DNA of 64,000 nucleotides from Chlorokybus atmophyticus (GCA_009103225.1 RHPI01003369.1:1194281-1258280); one strand, 5' to 3'; shown: positions 45,456-58,201, counted from the first letter of the stretch. Translations and numbers: made by a program. The notes: a model not told the origin generated them from the letters alone.

Positions 45456-46070
45456 GGGAGCCCGAAAGGAATCTTACCATTGCCCAGAGATTCTTCGCGG
45501 GCACCGGAGTGCAGTGTCCACACGCGGATGGTAAAAGGGTGATGATAGACATCTTTACCGCTTCGGCCCGCGTTCTCTCACTGCTTTAATTCACAGTGCT
45601 CATGGTGGGGCTTTGTTAACCCTTGAATGAAGACATTGAAACCTAAGTAGGGGGGAATATAAAGGAGTGCTACCTCTATAGAGGTTCCCTGCCCTTATCT
45701 AGAATTAAATAAGGGTCCCAACGGGTATGTACAGCCAATTAAGCCGTATTAGGGCTGTTGACCTAGTGTTAAGGCCCTAATGTAGTGTTACTTATCCGTA
45801 ATATTGATATCCATATAAGACATGAGTCTCATGTTGATATCAGCAGCCATAGCCAGGGGATCTTCTGCTCCAGCAGTTGCCCCTGGCGGCGGTGGTGTGG
45901 GCTAGCGTGCGTGTGAGTTTACTGGTGCAGTGTGATAGGCATGGTTGACAGTGCGTAGCTTTGTATGACGATGTTGCTGTACTAGTAAACACACACAGGT
46001 GGTCGGCGTGGCTGGTGGCGGTGTTGGGGTAGGGGATTCAAGGGAGGAGGTAGCACCCCCTCCCCTTACA
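45456..46070 (+). mobile_element. Relic 3' end and LTR of the young gypsy family
   Basis: 45456-45657 matches the end of the chromodomain region and 3' leader of the element at 15461-15661 (GAGCCCGAAAGGAATCTTAC). 45658-46070 matches its LTR, beginning TATAAAGGAGTGCTACC (TG end mutated) and ending CCTTACA. The relic is diverged, 5'-truncated and interrupted by a small insertion at about 45901-45996, so it is much older than the copy at 9-16 kb. Confidence 0.85.
45901..45996. mobile_element. MITE-like insertion inside the relic LTR
   Basis: About 96 bp absent from the two intact LTRs interrupts the GGTGTG/TCGGCGTGG stretch. Its ends carry terminal inverted repeats: GTGTGAGTTTACTGGTGC (45911-45928) and, reversed, GTGTGTGTTTACTAGTAC (45979-45996), 15 of 18 matching. 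GGTGG-like sequence borders both sides, a possible short target duplication. Confidence 0.6.
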
Positions 46071-46407
46071 ATGGTCATCGGAAACCCTAAAGTCCTGAGG
46101 TTGAAACCGCCTCGCGGCAGACCAAGGAGCATAGTTGAGGTTATTGTTATCGATCCAAAAATAATGGGTCGCATTTGCTCCGTGCGACGCGCGACTTGCC
46201 GGACGGTAGTCGGTCATTCCGACGCGTCGCGCGTACCTGGAGCCGTCGTTGGGTAGTACCGCGCGACTTGCTTGACGGCAACTGACAGTCGATCACTCAG
46301 CGGCGTAATGCGCGCTGCAACTGCTCAATGATGATTACATAGCGCTTCCAGCGCTACGTGGCGAGATGCTCTGTGAAACACACATCTAATGAGGACATTT
46401 GATGCCT
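46071..46407 (+). other. Gypsy-like internal remnant
   Basis: An open frame through about 46256 includes a basic PPRGRPRS stretch (AT-hook-like). Its position between an LTR relic and the polypurine tract of the second LTR suggests the 3' end of a retrotransposon polyprotein. No domain is certain. Confidence 0.35.
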
Positions 46408-46419
46408 AAGTGGGGAGAA

Positions 46420-46550
46420 TGTCACCGGACGACCCGATTGTAACGCCACAATTGCCATAAAACACACTGTCGTGCATGTTGCATACACCACGTGCATATT
46501 CCGTACACTCATTGCTTTTGTGGCCTAGTGGTTTGTTACAAATACCCCAT
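46420..46550 (+). repeat. LTR of a second gypsy family (right end unclear)
   Basis: It is preceded by a polypurine tract (AAGTGGGGAGAA, 46408-46419) and an AATGAGGACATTTGATGCCT sequence like the end of the young gypsy internal region, so this is the 3' LTR of a related family. It starts TGTCACCGGACGACC. The right end cannot be set without a second full copy. Confidence 0.55.
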
Positions 46551-47384
46551 GTACTTTGTATGCACTTTATCAACACGCATGCATTAGTTGTTAGATATCA
46601 AGCAATATCATGGCCGAACGCAATGATAAATTATAGATAATCCATTGTGTGCATGCCATGTCGCTAGTCATCCATGTTGTTAACAATCAGATGCATAATA
46701 ATATATATTACATAACACATTAGTTCAAGCAGTTAATGGTATTCAAGCCTACAAGTGTGATGATCAAACTCTTGCATGTTGAATGGCAATGTTCATGTTG
46801 CAGCCCATTGTGCTGGTATATGACCATTGCAATTGTTGGTCAAGGATCCCCGTTCACGCTGCTGTGTACGGGGGATTGATCACAGGCCTAGGGTTTACAA
46901 ATCTAGACAATCACTAAAGCACACCACGATTGATGGATATCAGCTATCATCCATTTGCACTGACTAGCAAGCGTACAATGCAAATCAATCAACACATCAC
47001 CCACAACAGCAACATGAACCAACACGCACTTGCGGTAGGGTTATGCATAGGACGGTTTCATATACAAATGTACAAGGTCTTTACAAAAATGAAACGCACC
47101 TCAACATAAAAAACGACCAATAACCTACAAAACTGATCGCAGCCATTGAGGGGCATTGAGGTCCGCAGATTTTCTTGGTGCAAGGCTCCATGTACAGATA
47201 ACAAGGCTTGCGGATGGGAGAGGGCGGTCGACACCGAATCACTCCTGGCAAAGCCGCTGCTTGCCGCCAGAGGTGGTGTGGTACCTCAACAGGAGACACA
47301 AGTGCTTCCAAAAAACATGGGCTTTCAACCCATAAGGTACGCTCGTACGCGCTTGCCTGCAGACATGAACATGGCGTGAAGGAG
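46551..47384. other. Intergenic region
   Basis: AT-rich with no gene that I can support. The ACR gene ends at its right edge. Confidence 0.4.
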
Positions 47385-49511
47385 TCATGGCAGCAGTGCT
47401 GAAGCACGCAAGACGAAGAACCAGTACTGAGCCAAAGCACTTACATATACGCATGCGGTCCTTTATTGAAGCAATGGGTTGCCCGCGGCTGTTGGTTAGC
47501 AGAAAACGATGTACCTCTTCGTGCCTGCCTTCGGACCATATGTGATGGATGTCAGCCTGTAACCACCATGCAATTACCATTTCCAGCAGACGAGGGATTG
47601 CAATCGGTGATGCTCTAGTGCTCTATCTGCAGTACAATGCAGCAAGTCTCATGCCAAGCGACAGCCTTGACTCACCTTGAACACAGACACGGCTAGCTCC
47701 CGAAGTGCAGCAGTGACGTCAATCAACACTCGCGGCCTTACGCCGCCACCCTTGTCCACGGGAGTGACAACCAGCAGCTCAGTGCAGGCTGCATCCGTGC
47801 CTTTGTTACCGCAAGCGATGCGGATGGGCGACTCGATTGCTATCCTCAACTGGCGCTTCACCTCATCTTGCAACTTGTCCGGCAGCGTGGAGCCGTCCGC
47901 TTGTCTTACAAGCAGGTCCATCTCGCAAAAACTATCTGTGCTCTTTATTTTTCCATAGCTGACCTGTCATTAAAGCAGACGACTAAGCGCACTGCGGTTG
48001 GGATATACTATAGGACACGCACAGTGCATCAGTACCAACCTGCATGCTGACATCTTTCATCACGCGGAGCAGGTCGTACAAGAGGCCCTTGCGGTCACGC
48101 GCACGTACATACAGCAATGTATGGTTCTTGCTGGTGGTATTGTCAACAGACACAACTGTACTTGATGGCTGATTTTCATCATGGTGCGTCCACTCAGTTA
48201 GATGTGCTGCAAGCAAAACACGCACGTTACCATATCATTTGCTTCAACATACACAGAAAAGCTGACACATGGAGAGGTCATGACAGTTCGTAACCAAAAG
48301 AGGTAAGTCAACAAAACATATGCGACAGATAGTAGAAAATGCAGCTACATACAGTGAAGGTCAACATGTCACTAAACAATCAGGGTAAGGGTGGTCATCT
48401 GAGTTCGACAAATGCACTTACTTTGCCGTTGAAAAAGGTCATCACAGTCCTGAAGAAGATCTGCTGGTTCATCCTCTCGCACTTCTTGTGAGCTCCACTT
48501 GAATGGTGGAGAATGGCAAGGTGCTGGCCACATGCTGCAATTTGTGACACAATCGCGCAGCGTGTCACACACTGCTTCACAAACGTCTGCCGCACGCACT
48601 TCGCTGGGCAGCTCATTCCTGAAACAGACAGCGCTGCTTGGTAACTTTGCTCGCATACAGTGAAATGTCAACTTCACGACAAAGGTGCATGCAGTACAAT
48701 GCATTCACGGCGGCCTTACTTATCATCTGTAACAAAGAAGAGGTCAACAGCATTATTGTCAGGGCTAGTTGAGACGTGCACTTGGTGTATGCTCATCTGC
48801 TCCTGCCACAGCGTCTGCGTAACGTCTGGTGCACAAACAACACTGTCAGTGCACGCATACTCAGAACGCAATTGCATCAAACGCACAGTGCATGCCGCAT
48901 TGCAAGTGACTACACGTGCAAACCAACACATGCCCAGATATAGCAAGCGCACGCAATGATATATTGCATTTGCAGCGACAAGTAGCGTGCAACAGTTCTA
49001 CTAGAACGCAATGTACCGTGAAGGACACCGCAACGGTCGCTGGCACAGACTTGAAACATGTACATCTTCGGGGATGATGGCGGGGGGCGAGGTGACTCCA
49101 ACTCATCCGTGAGTGTGCGTGGCTGAGGAGATGGGCACACATGCTCCAACCTCGACTTGAGCAGCCTCCACTTGCAAGGGGGTGCACCTTCGCCAGTGAA
49201 CACTTCAAACACTACAAAACACCACTTGCCATCTGTGCTGAAGTCGCCGCGTGTGACAACCAACCCAAAATCAAACAATATTCTTGCAAGATCGCTGCCA
49301 AGGCCAACCACATCAGGACAGCTGATGCAAACCTGCGCAGTGCATGTGTCAAGCCCAACCATATACTAATTATTTAATAGTGTGCAAATGTACAAAAGTT
49401 CGGAGGGCGATTTGCATACTGCGTGGTCAGCAGCAGTACCTCAGTTGGTTTGGCGGGTGTGGCACCTGGTCGCAAGCGCACAACGTCAGCCTCGCCTCCA
49501 AACTCGTCCAT
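47385..49511 (-). CDS. ACT-domain repeat protein (ACR9/ACR10-like)
   Basis: Plant-type ACT-domain repeat protein, thought to sense amino acids or nitrogen status. Exons on the minus strand: 49511-49440, 49332-49017, 48825-48720, 48618-48422, 48206-48040, 47963-47676, 47556-47445 and a short last exon 47398-47385 (tentative); about 423 aa, close to ACR9/10 (about 410). ACT1: VCISCPDVVGLGSDLARILF (about 25-75). ACT2: FQVCASDRCGVLHDVTQTLW (about 112-165). ACT3: YVRARDRKGLLYDLLRVM (about 245-300). ACT4: ELLVVTPVDKGGGVRPRVLI, ending HEEVHRFLL (about 335-395). No enzymatic domain is attached, unlike bacterial GlnD. It is divergent from the SDR gene. Confidence 0.88.
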
Positions 49512-50613
49512 GACTGTGCACACAAGTACTGAGCAAGTTGTGTACAGCACATTGCGCTTGGAGAATGTGACACACATGACACAACCAACTGTCTTGTATA
49601 CACGTAGGGTGAATATCACTTCCACACGTACACCAGTAGCAGACAAACTGGCCGTTGTCGATACTGCAGCTCAAACCCATGCGTGACTACGTGCATTCAG
49701 ACTGCGCTCTTGAGATCTGTTGGCATGTATGCTGCCTTCCAACCCATGCTGCTATGCTGAAAGCCAACGTGACGCACTAACTGTACAAGTCTGCTGGCAT
49801 GTAGCAAGAAAAAATTGCGTACTGCATTCTTGGCAGTGCTCGTATGCTCGGACAAGACTCCGCAACGAGGACATGCTGTGCCCGCTGATGACAAACTAAG
49901 AACGCTGTAAACAACTAGTGACAGAGCGCTCCATGCACGCACCTCCTGGCGCCTAACAGGCAACAGTAAAGCGATGGAACTAGCAACTACACTGTTTCTA
50001 CGCTGCACTGACGGGAGGAATGCTAAGCCACCATGATACATGATACAGGCGGCAGACAGTCACACCGGCCAATACTAATCCCTCAAAACTGTCAATACCA
50101 GCTGCAGGCATGACCCCTGGCGGCTCCACTAGACAGGCAGAGTGGCCAACAATAGCAGCAGCAGCAGACGATACCCCAAGCGGAGCAAGAACAGCCTTTG
50201 AGGTTGCAAGCAGCCAGCCAGTGGCAGCGCAATTTTACCAAACAAGCATTCAGCTGCTCCGCACTAACAAACTCCCTAACCAGGCTTAAACAGCAGCAGA
50301 CAAAGCTGCCGCATGCTTCACCGTGCTGCCTCCCGCTTAATCCGGCCCCTAGCTACACCCTAGGCAACGCCTCCGCCCATACAAACCTTGTTGGGACGGA
50401 AGCCCCCAGATAACTACCCTCTGTAAAACTTAGTTGCTATAATGTACAAGCTGTGCCATGAGATTGCGTTTTAGACGGCCACGATGCTGGCACATAGGCA
50501 ATGCAGTGTTTCGGTAACGTGAGGTTATGAAGGTAGTCCCGACCGAGTCCTCACCGGGTCTGTAGCTACTGACTGCCACGGCCAAATCTAGGGTTTGGTG
50601 TGTGGCGTTGTAC
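49512..50613. promoter_or_regulatory. Divergent region ACR / SDR
   Basis: 1.1 kb upstream of both genes. TCTAGGGTTTGG at 50588, 125 bp before the SDR start, is telo-box-like. A CAGCAGCAGCAG tract lies near 50155. No gene is seen. Confidence 0.4.
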
Positions 50614-51142
50614 CTGCAACGGTGATTGCATGCGCCGCGAGTTGGCAGCGTTGTCTGCTGCAACGCATAGGACGATGCATGCTGAAGGTCAGTGCTGAGG
50701 TGATTGGCGACCATGGCGGCGGCGGCGGGCGTGGTGTCGCTGGGGGTGCCGTGCCGGCCAAGGTTGACCAGCAGGCGGACGGTGGCGCATTTGTCACCGC
50801 CGTCGCTGCCGTCGTGGGGTGCAGCGAAGCAGCAGGCTCAGGTTTCGCTAGGACGCTGCAGAGCTCGCAGGTTATCTTTGCTCGGTGGTCGGGTCCAGCA
50901 TTGCAACATTGTGTCAGTGTGACGGTGTGGTATATGATGTGTCTCACACCTGTTACCACTTTTGTCACTTTTCAAAAGCGTGCGGCCCCTGGTGCAGGTC
51001 GGTAGTTGTATGCGTGTGTAGCTGGCATATCATGGTTAATATGCGTTCCCGCGCAGTGTACCCAAATGCGGAGGGCGCTGCGCACACGCGTTCATATTGC
51101 ATAACACACCACATACAAGACAGAGCATGCATTGTAGTCACG
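50614..51142 (+). repeat. 529-bp duplicated segment, copy 1
   Basis: It covers the SDR 5' UTR, first exon and the start of intron 1. As far as I can compare by eye it is identical to 60508-61036. Confidence 0.9.
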
Positions 51143-52980
51143 CACAAATTCGACCACCGGGCTCACAATTTGTTCAACCAACCTCACTGCTATCAGTATT
51201 ACTACTCCCCGTCAGTCATGCATGTATATATAGCAGTGAGTGTTATTACCTGCACCCAGACGCCGGTGTGTTTATTGGCCGTAGCTGTCTCGAACTTGCA
51301 TTGCCACAGTATGCACATGTTAGCACCTCACACGCGGTATTGTGACGCAGCTTGCAGACCTCTAGACGGTGCCAAACGCAGGCTGCTTATGCCAGCGAGC
51401 AGCCAATCATTGATGTTTTGCCTGAAGTGGTTGCCAAGAAGGTGAGCTTCACTACATTACCGCCGTGTCGCTTGATTGTCAATCACAATTGCGCATGGCG
51501 TAGCTTCACCATGGTTTGTGCCTGCACCGTGGTTTGCGCGCTCTGACCATATCGCTTGAACAAGGTTCTGGTTTTAGGCGGGAATGGGTTTGTTGGGTCA
51601 GCGATCTGCAAAGAGTGCATAGCGGAAGGGCTACCAGTTTCAAGCCTCAACAGGTGCTTGAACATGCGTCTTTTGAGCCACTTGCGCTGCTGCATGAAGT
51701 GGTTTAAGAACAGAAGAGCAAACAGCATGGGGCCAGGCGGGTTGGGTGAGGGAGCGGCGGTGCACGTTGGCATCAACTAGAGACTTTACACCCACTTGTC
51801 TTCAGGTCCGGCAAGCCGTCACTACCAAGTGGGGAGTTCTGGTCTGATGATGTCATCTGGGTGCGAGGTATGACTGAGCACGCACTCGTGCACGCGCACG
51901 TGCACTTGCGTGCCCCCNNNNNNNNNNNNNNNNNNNNNNNNNNNNNNNNNNNNNNNNNNNNNNNNNNNNNNNNNNNNNNNNNNNNNNNNNNNNNNNNNNN
52001 NNNNNNNNNNNNNNNNNNNNNNNNNNNNNNNNNNNNNNNNNCTCACCCAAGCGCATGCGCGCGCACAGTACTTGGTGCATTTGCTGTATTCACGGTCTAG
52101 AGCTATTGCGACTGATTGTCGTATTCGTGACCAGGGGATGTCTTTGCTGCGGACTGGCCAGTGCTCTTGCGAGGAGTAAAGACTGTAGTGTCATGTCTAG
52201 GTGGCTTTGGTTCGAATGAACAGATGGAGAGAATATGCGGCGATGCTACCATCACCGCCATAGATGCTGCCGCAGCAGCTGGTACGTGGTAGCTTCACAG
52301 CGTCAAGTACAGCTGCATGGCACAGCAAGCGGCAATGAATGACACTGTTGGCTTGCAGGGATAAACAAGTTCGTCTTCATCTCCGTTCACAACTACAACT
52401 TGCCAAGTTTTGCAAAGGATATTGGCTACTTCAATGGCAAGAAGAGAGCTGAAGAGGCTCTGTTCTCCAAGTTTCCCATGACAGGTATTGGTGTTTGCTG
52501 CGGTTAACAAGGCGGCTGATGTGCCAGTTAAGCATTACTCAGTGCCTTTTTGTATCGTAGCCTCTTCAGAACTACTGTACGGCACTTATATTCAATTGTG
52601 TGTGTAGCGGCAGTGGTGTACCTCCATCACGTACTTTACTGTAATGCGATACGCACGCATCATTTATTACACTGTTGAACTCATTTACCTAAACCAGGTT
52701 TGCTGCAGGCACTGTTCTGCGACCCGGCTTCATCTATGGCACGAGAAGGATGGGTGCAGTAGGTCTACCCTTGCAGCTGGTAGGCGCACCCCTAGAGCAA
52801 GTCTTGAAACTCACGGCACCGGTCACTAAGGTCTTCAGTGGCATCCCGGGCTCAGATATCCTGCTCGCACCTCCCGTCAGCGTAGAGCAGGTGGCGCGCG
52901 CAGCTGTCAAGGCCGCTAAGGATGACAGCATAACTGGCGTCCTCGACATAGACAAGATCAAGCAGATAGCTCGGTCTTAA
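50713..52980 (+). CDS. Plastid NAD(P)-binding SDR/epimerase-like protein (At1g32220-like)
   Basis: Atypical short-chain dehydrogenase of the family that includes Arabidopsis At1g32220, a plastoglobule protein. Seven exons: 50713-50870, 51351-51441, 51565-51653, 51806-51867, 52135-52281, 52359-52484 and 52709-52980; 314 aa. The N-terminal ~60 residues are Ala/Ser/Arg-rich with almost no acidic residues, a chloroplast transit peptide pattern. The Rossmann motif is VLVLGGNGFVGSAIC (about 83). Later come VVSCLGGFGSNEQM, VFISVHNYNLP, YFNGKKRAEE (YxxxK-like) and LRPGFIYGTRRMG. The substrate is unknown. A 124-bp N gap lies wholly in intron 4, so coding sequence is intact. It ends 188 bp from the convergent CFAP210 gene. 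Confidence 0.92.
51918..52041. other. Assembly gap in SDR intron 4
   Basis: 124 n's, flanked by CA/GC-rich alternating sequence that may be a microsatellite. It does not affect exons. Confidence 0.95.
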
Positions 52981-53168
52981 ACAATAACAATGTGGCATGG
53001 CGTAGTGTAAGTCAGTGTATTGTAGTAATAGTGGCATCGTTTCTATGTGCCAGTGAGCTGTTGATGCAGTTTTGTGCGGTTTTGACAATCTAACATATTG
53101 GTGTGGTACAAAAGTTGTCATTTTGTAGTGATACTGTACATGTCTCTAACGGTTGCTGTCTAGTGTGA

Positions 53169-56100
53169 CTACTTATGTAGGCGGTCAGGCTTACTGAGCT
53201 CCACCTCCATTGGCCGCGTGCTCTTGCCATCAAGTGCCCACTCTTCCATCTTACTCTTTGCATACTTGATGTACTCGTCTTGGTGAACTGCAACGCTGCC
53301 GACCATCTGCAGACAGGTAACAAGTGTTTGTCACTTGAAAGCATCAGTGATACACAAACCAGACAGTTGCTGCTCTGGCATAGTGATCTCACCTGAGCTT
53401 CCTCCATTGCCCGCTTTCGTCGCTCTGCTTCCGCGCGCTCCTTCTTCTTGGCCTGTTACAGATCAAGAGGGTATCAAGCCATCAATTACCATGATGATCA
53501 TGCCGGCCCGAGTCTGGAACAGCTGTCCACTAGTATGCAACGTCGCACCATCTGTTCCAGTTGGGTTTGCTGCAGCCGCTTAAGCTGCTCTTTCCTCCTC
53601 CTCTCAGCTTCTTGCTCCTCAGCCTGCCACGCGAGGTACACATTGTGGTCGTCGCATACAGCGCAACCTGCTTCCTGCCAGAGCGTTCATCAGGCGCGTG
53701 TGTCTATGATGTGCACCCACCTTGCTTTTGGCCACGCCCTCCAAGTAATCCGCAAGCCTTTGGTTGTCCGCATCCGCCTGCTGCTTTCTGAACAACCGCT
53801 TCTCCTCCAGCTGTAAAGCAGACTCTCAGTTGGGGCTTTTCGCAAGAACTCCCCCGCACACGTGCACGCACACATGCATGCGTGCACGAGCTTGTCACAC
53901 ACCTGTTGTTGGCGCGAGAGGTGAATCGATTTTGCCTCGCGCGCTCGCTTTTCCCTCTGTAGGCGCTCAAGCTCTTCCTGCTTATCTTCAGCCTCCTTGA
54001 CCTGCACGCCATCGGGGAATAACATGTCACTTGTGCTGTATGTGAGACTTGGGTGGCTGGCTTCAGGGGTATGTACATAAATATCAAGAACTACTCTGGG
54101 CATGCAATAAATGCCTTGCACTCGTTGAACATGCACAGCGTCACTCACTGACTGCCAGCACACGCCATTCTACCAACACATACCTTCATTTGCCAACCAA
54201 CACCATCGGGCGCAGCCAACTACTTAAAGCTATCTACTACTAGCTACCCCACCCTGTTAGTTATGCACATGCAGTGCTTTTTACCTGTATCAAGCACAGT
54301 GTGTTTGTTACCTGGACGGCCAGGCGCTCTTCGGCTTGCATGCGCATGGCAATGAGCGTCTCGTCCTGCTGCGCCGCCAGCCTCGCTTTCAGCCTCTCCT
54401 TCTCAGCGGCTCGCTATGCACGCAAGCACAACAGTTACTCGTGCACATTCGCGACTGCATGCACAGGTGAGCGCACGTGCAGGCGCCTACACATTCTCGA
54501 ATGTATATTTGTGCGCGTGGATCACACGCACACATTACCCTCAACTTCCGGGTACACATGTTGGGCTCTGATCCTCACCTCGCGTTCCTTCTGTTTCCGC
54601 ATGTTGACCATCTCCTCCTTTTGGGCAGCAAACTCCTTGCGCCTAAGCTCCGTCTCCTTCTCCCTCTGTACCAACCAAACTGTTTGTCTTTGCTCTCAAA
54701 TGTCTTCTCATTCAACACGCACGCACACACACACACTGTTCCACGTCAACATCACTACAACTTCCCCACTCACCTCCCGCTCGGCCAGCTTAAACCGCTG
54801 CAGTGCCTCATTCGCGTGGAGCGTCTCCTTGTTGGCCGCTATCGCCCTCTCACGCCTGTAAAGTGGTGTGAGATATTGTTATCACTCACGTGCACAACCC
54901 ACATTATATTGCCACTGATAAGAGTTATCAGCGCGTGTTCCCACCTCTCGCGGTCTTTTGTTTGTGTCTCCGCGTACTCCTCCTCAGCGCGTCGCCTGAT
55001 CTCCATGCCCTCAGCAAAGTTCTGCACGAACGAACGATTGCGAGTGATGTTAACATGTGTAGTAATCGGGCAACCAACAAGGCCACTAGAGAGGACACCC
55101 ATCACTCAGTGAACAACTGACGACACATTGGCAAACGATTGAGACACAATACATGCGATCAGCCTCGTCTCTGTTCACGCTTCCCTGTACTTCCCTGTTC
55201 TCACCCATGCACCCGCACCCCCGCTTGCGCGCGAGCACATGCACTCACACACATCCACAGCGGTCTTACCTGCGCCCTGTCTTTGAGAATCTTGCCTTTC
55301 AGCTCCTCGAGCTGCGCGAGCTGCCCGTCACGCTGCTCCATCGCCCGCGCACGCATCGACTCCAACCTAGCCACCTCCTGTCACGTGCGTACAGGCATGT
55401 GTGAATGAACCAAACTGATGACCATATGCGCAGGTGCGTGTGTGTAGCAGATAGTGTCAACACCACCCGCCACACACACAAACGTTGTCTTACCGCCATC
55501 TCTGCCCTTTCGAGCTCGCGCATGCGCTCATAGTGGTTTTCGTTGTCCGCAGCTTTCTCACGCGACACGCACTCAGCCTTCAGCGCGCATTGCGCCTCCC
55601 TCTCCTGTTGATCATCCCAACATGTTTGTGTTACTGCGGCATGTGTAGTGCGAGGGTGGTTGAGGTGGACGCTTTGCGGTGCTTACCTGGAGGATGTCGG
55701 AGAGAAGGAGCTTGGAGTGGAAGCTCTTCACGCGGTCGGTGTTGGCATGAAGCAGCGCGTTCGCACGCTCGAGCACCGCACGCCTGTTTACGTGTGTGTG
55801 GGATGCAGAGTTAACTTCACTCACTTCATACTCATTCTCACAACACACGCATGTGCACACCCACACCTACAGACAGGCCCACCCACCTCTGTTCAGCCTT
55901 GAACAGCCGTTCTTCTTCGTCAACCTTTTGCCTCTCAAGCTGCGAGAACGGGAGCAATCGAAGTGTGGGCATTGTTTGTGCAAGTACAAACAGGGTGGGT
56001 TGATTGATCTATGGCTTCCTCGGTCATGATATGAGATGCACGCGTGCACATACCCACCCACACCCACGTGTTGTTTATACCTCCAGTGCCTGCAGGCGTT

Positions 56101-56237
56101 CGGCGCGTGCGCGCTCCTTGCGCGCGCGCAGGGCTTCCAACGTGTTGGGCCACCGCTTTGCACGATCCTTGGACGCACGTGCAAGCGCCTCCTTCTGCGG
56201 TGGTATGTCTTACTGTTGCTGTTGCTGTTGCTGTTGC

Positions 56238-56292
<55 letters not shown>

Positions 56293-56840
56293 ATTGTTGC
56301 ATGTGCGTTGCACGACTGTGCTAGCGTGTGCATATATGTGCATGGGATGCAACGGGATGCTTGTAACCTTGGCGTCGATGGCATGGCATACGCATAAGGT
56401 GCTTGCAACTTCGCGAGTGTATGTGTGCGTGTGCACGCGCTCGCGTCTTTGCATGTATGTATGTGTGCGTGTGTGTGTGCTTCAAGTTGTTCGCTAATAT
56501 GGCTCATCCAGTGTGAATCCAGTGTCACACTGAACTCGCCGCATCGCCCTTGTCCATGTTAACAAATAACACAATGTTATGGCGATGTATCATGCTCACT
56601 TATCCATTACAACACAGATACATTACTTCCCGGTTTTACTGCAGCCACCAGCCGAGCCAAAGTGTCTCGGCTGGAAGGGTTTGTCTGCTTCACAAACGCA
56701 TCAACCACCGCACACACACACACCTCTAGCAGTGCTGAAGGCTGCACCGCCTCCGGATCGATATCCTTCCTGATCCTCTCCAGCTGCGCCGCAGATATCA
56801 CCGACATCGACCCCTCCGCCGCCGCCGACGCCGCCGGCAT
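53169..56840 (-). CDS. CFAP210: CFAP210/FAP210 (CCDC173) flagellar microtubule inner protein
   Basis: Coiled-coil protein of the doublet microtubule lumen in motile cilia. Fifteen exons on the minus strand: 56840-56724, 56194-56081, 55939-55887, 55783-55687, 55604-55494, 55377-55270, 55021-54945, 54855-54774, 54665-54579, 54413-54312, 54001-53903, 53810-53721, 53623-53549, 53452-53393 and 53306-53169; 469 aa, every phase consistent. Family landmarks in order: VISAAQLERIRKDI near the N-terminus, ASKDRAKRWPNTLEALR, DEEERLFKAEQRRAVLERA, NTDRVKSFHSKLLLSDILQ and REAQ, then a long Glu/Lys/Arg-rich helix (TPH-type). Vertebrate CFAP210 has the same DRVKGFHSALLL-type segment. It is shorter than the human protein. 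A TTG microsatellite fills intron 1. Confidence 0.88.
56211..56299. repeat. Trinucleotide (CTGTTG/TTG)n microsatellite
   Basis: About 25 units within intron 1 of CFAP210, starting 17 bp upstream of exon 2 on the minus strand. On the coding strand it is (CAA)n. Confidence 0.9.
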
Positions 56841-57286
56841 GGCTGAGACAGAGAGAGACACTGCCGCACTGGCGCACACAAGCTACAGTCCGCTACCCTC
56901 TCAGCGCCAGGCCAGGATCAGGCCAGAACCAGGCCGCGGTGCTGTCCGCTCCGCCCGCCACGTGGCTTGCTGACTGGCAGCGGCGGTGAGATCAAGAATA
57001 GCGCCAAGTCACGTGGCACATGTATGCCGCGGCGTACATGCTGTGGTGGGCCGCGGTATACTGGAGAGTCTAGGCTGCTTTTTCGGCCTGACGGCCTGGT
57101 CTGGTCTGGCGAGTTCTAGTCTGGGCTGATTTGGCCTGGTCTACCTCAATCTGGCGTTCACTGTTTTTTCTTGGCATTGCTGTAGTCGTCCGTGCATTTG
57201 TTGGGTGTAACCAAGGTTGAGGGAGAGGAAGGCTTGCGCTGTGCGCCAGGAGGAGGGGAGGAGAGGGGAGGGAGGCGGAGAGGGCG
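56841..57286. promoter_or_regulatory. Putative bidirectional promoter, CFAP210 and unknown gene
   Basis: Only 446 bp separate the two divergent start codons, the shortest divergent spacing in the window. It includes GGCCTGGTCTGG-type repeats (about 57090-57145). Shared promoter activity is an inference. Confidence 0.5.
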
Positions 57287-58201
57287 ATGGGGGCGGAGGC
57301 GGCGGAAGAGCAAGCGGAGCAATCTACGGATGCGACAGATCATCTGGGTATCAGAGGTAAGAGACGTGGCTTTCTAACATGGGTTTGCTGCTGACCACTC
57401 TCAGCACGCTTTATGGTTGTGTCCACGTGTTGTTATGTATGGCATTCTCTGCGTGCAATCTGGACTTGAGGGATGCGGTGCTGTAACGATGTAATGATGC
57501 CATCATAATTTAGAAGAAATATGCATGCACCCAGTGGTGTTTAATCGTGAACTGCTGCACAATCACCTTAGCAACATGCCTACGCGCGAGGTAATGCACG
57601 TATGGATGGCTGTGCGTGCACGCACAATATGCTATCTTGCGCAACTATGCCAGCAAATGCACACGCGCTCCTGTGTGAACCTATACCTGGCATTGGTCTG
57701 AACAAGGCGTACACGTGTACGTGCGTGCACACGCGCACATGCACATGCGCAAGGGCACCCACGCACGCACGCACACACACTGTCTCTCCCTCTGTGTCTC
57801 TCTCCCTGTCCCCTCCCTCTCCATCCAGGCTGGCACGGTCATGACAGCGACGATGCCGCGAGCATGAGCAGCAGCTCAGTCGGAATCCTCTCACTGGTGA
57901 GACACCTCACCATCAACAACAACAACATCATCAACAACAACAACAACAAGAATGTGTGCAGCCGGTGGCGAGCACGAGTTCCGGCGCGCGTGGCATAGCG
58001 GGTCTGAGTGGATTGGACCTGCTCTCACCCTCTCCTCCTTCTCCCCTCCACACTCACAACAGCAACAGCGGCCTGCATACCCTCAACACCAAGCATCAGC
58101 AACCGCAACACAACAGCAACAGCCACAGCAAAGCCAACAGCATTCGCAACCGCTCGCCCGAACGTGACAAGCAGGAGGGCGCGCCATCGCCATCAACCGC
58201 C

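Noticed and set aside
55867-56528. 195-197-codon minus frames with Asn or Thr runs
   Set aside because: They read through the (TTG)n repeat in CFAP210 intron 1 and ignore well-supported splice sites.
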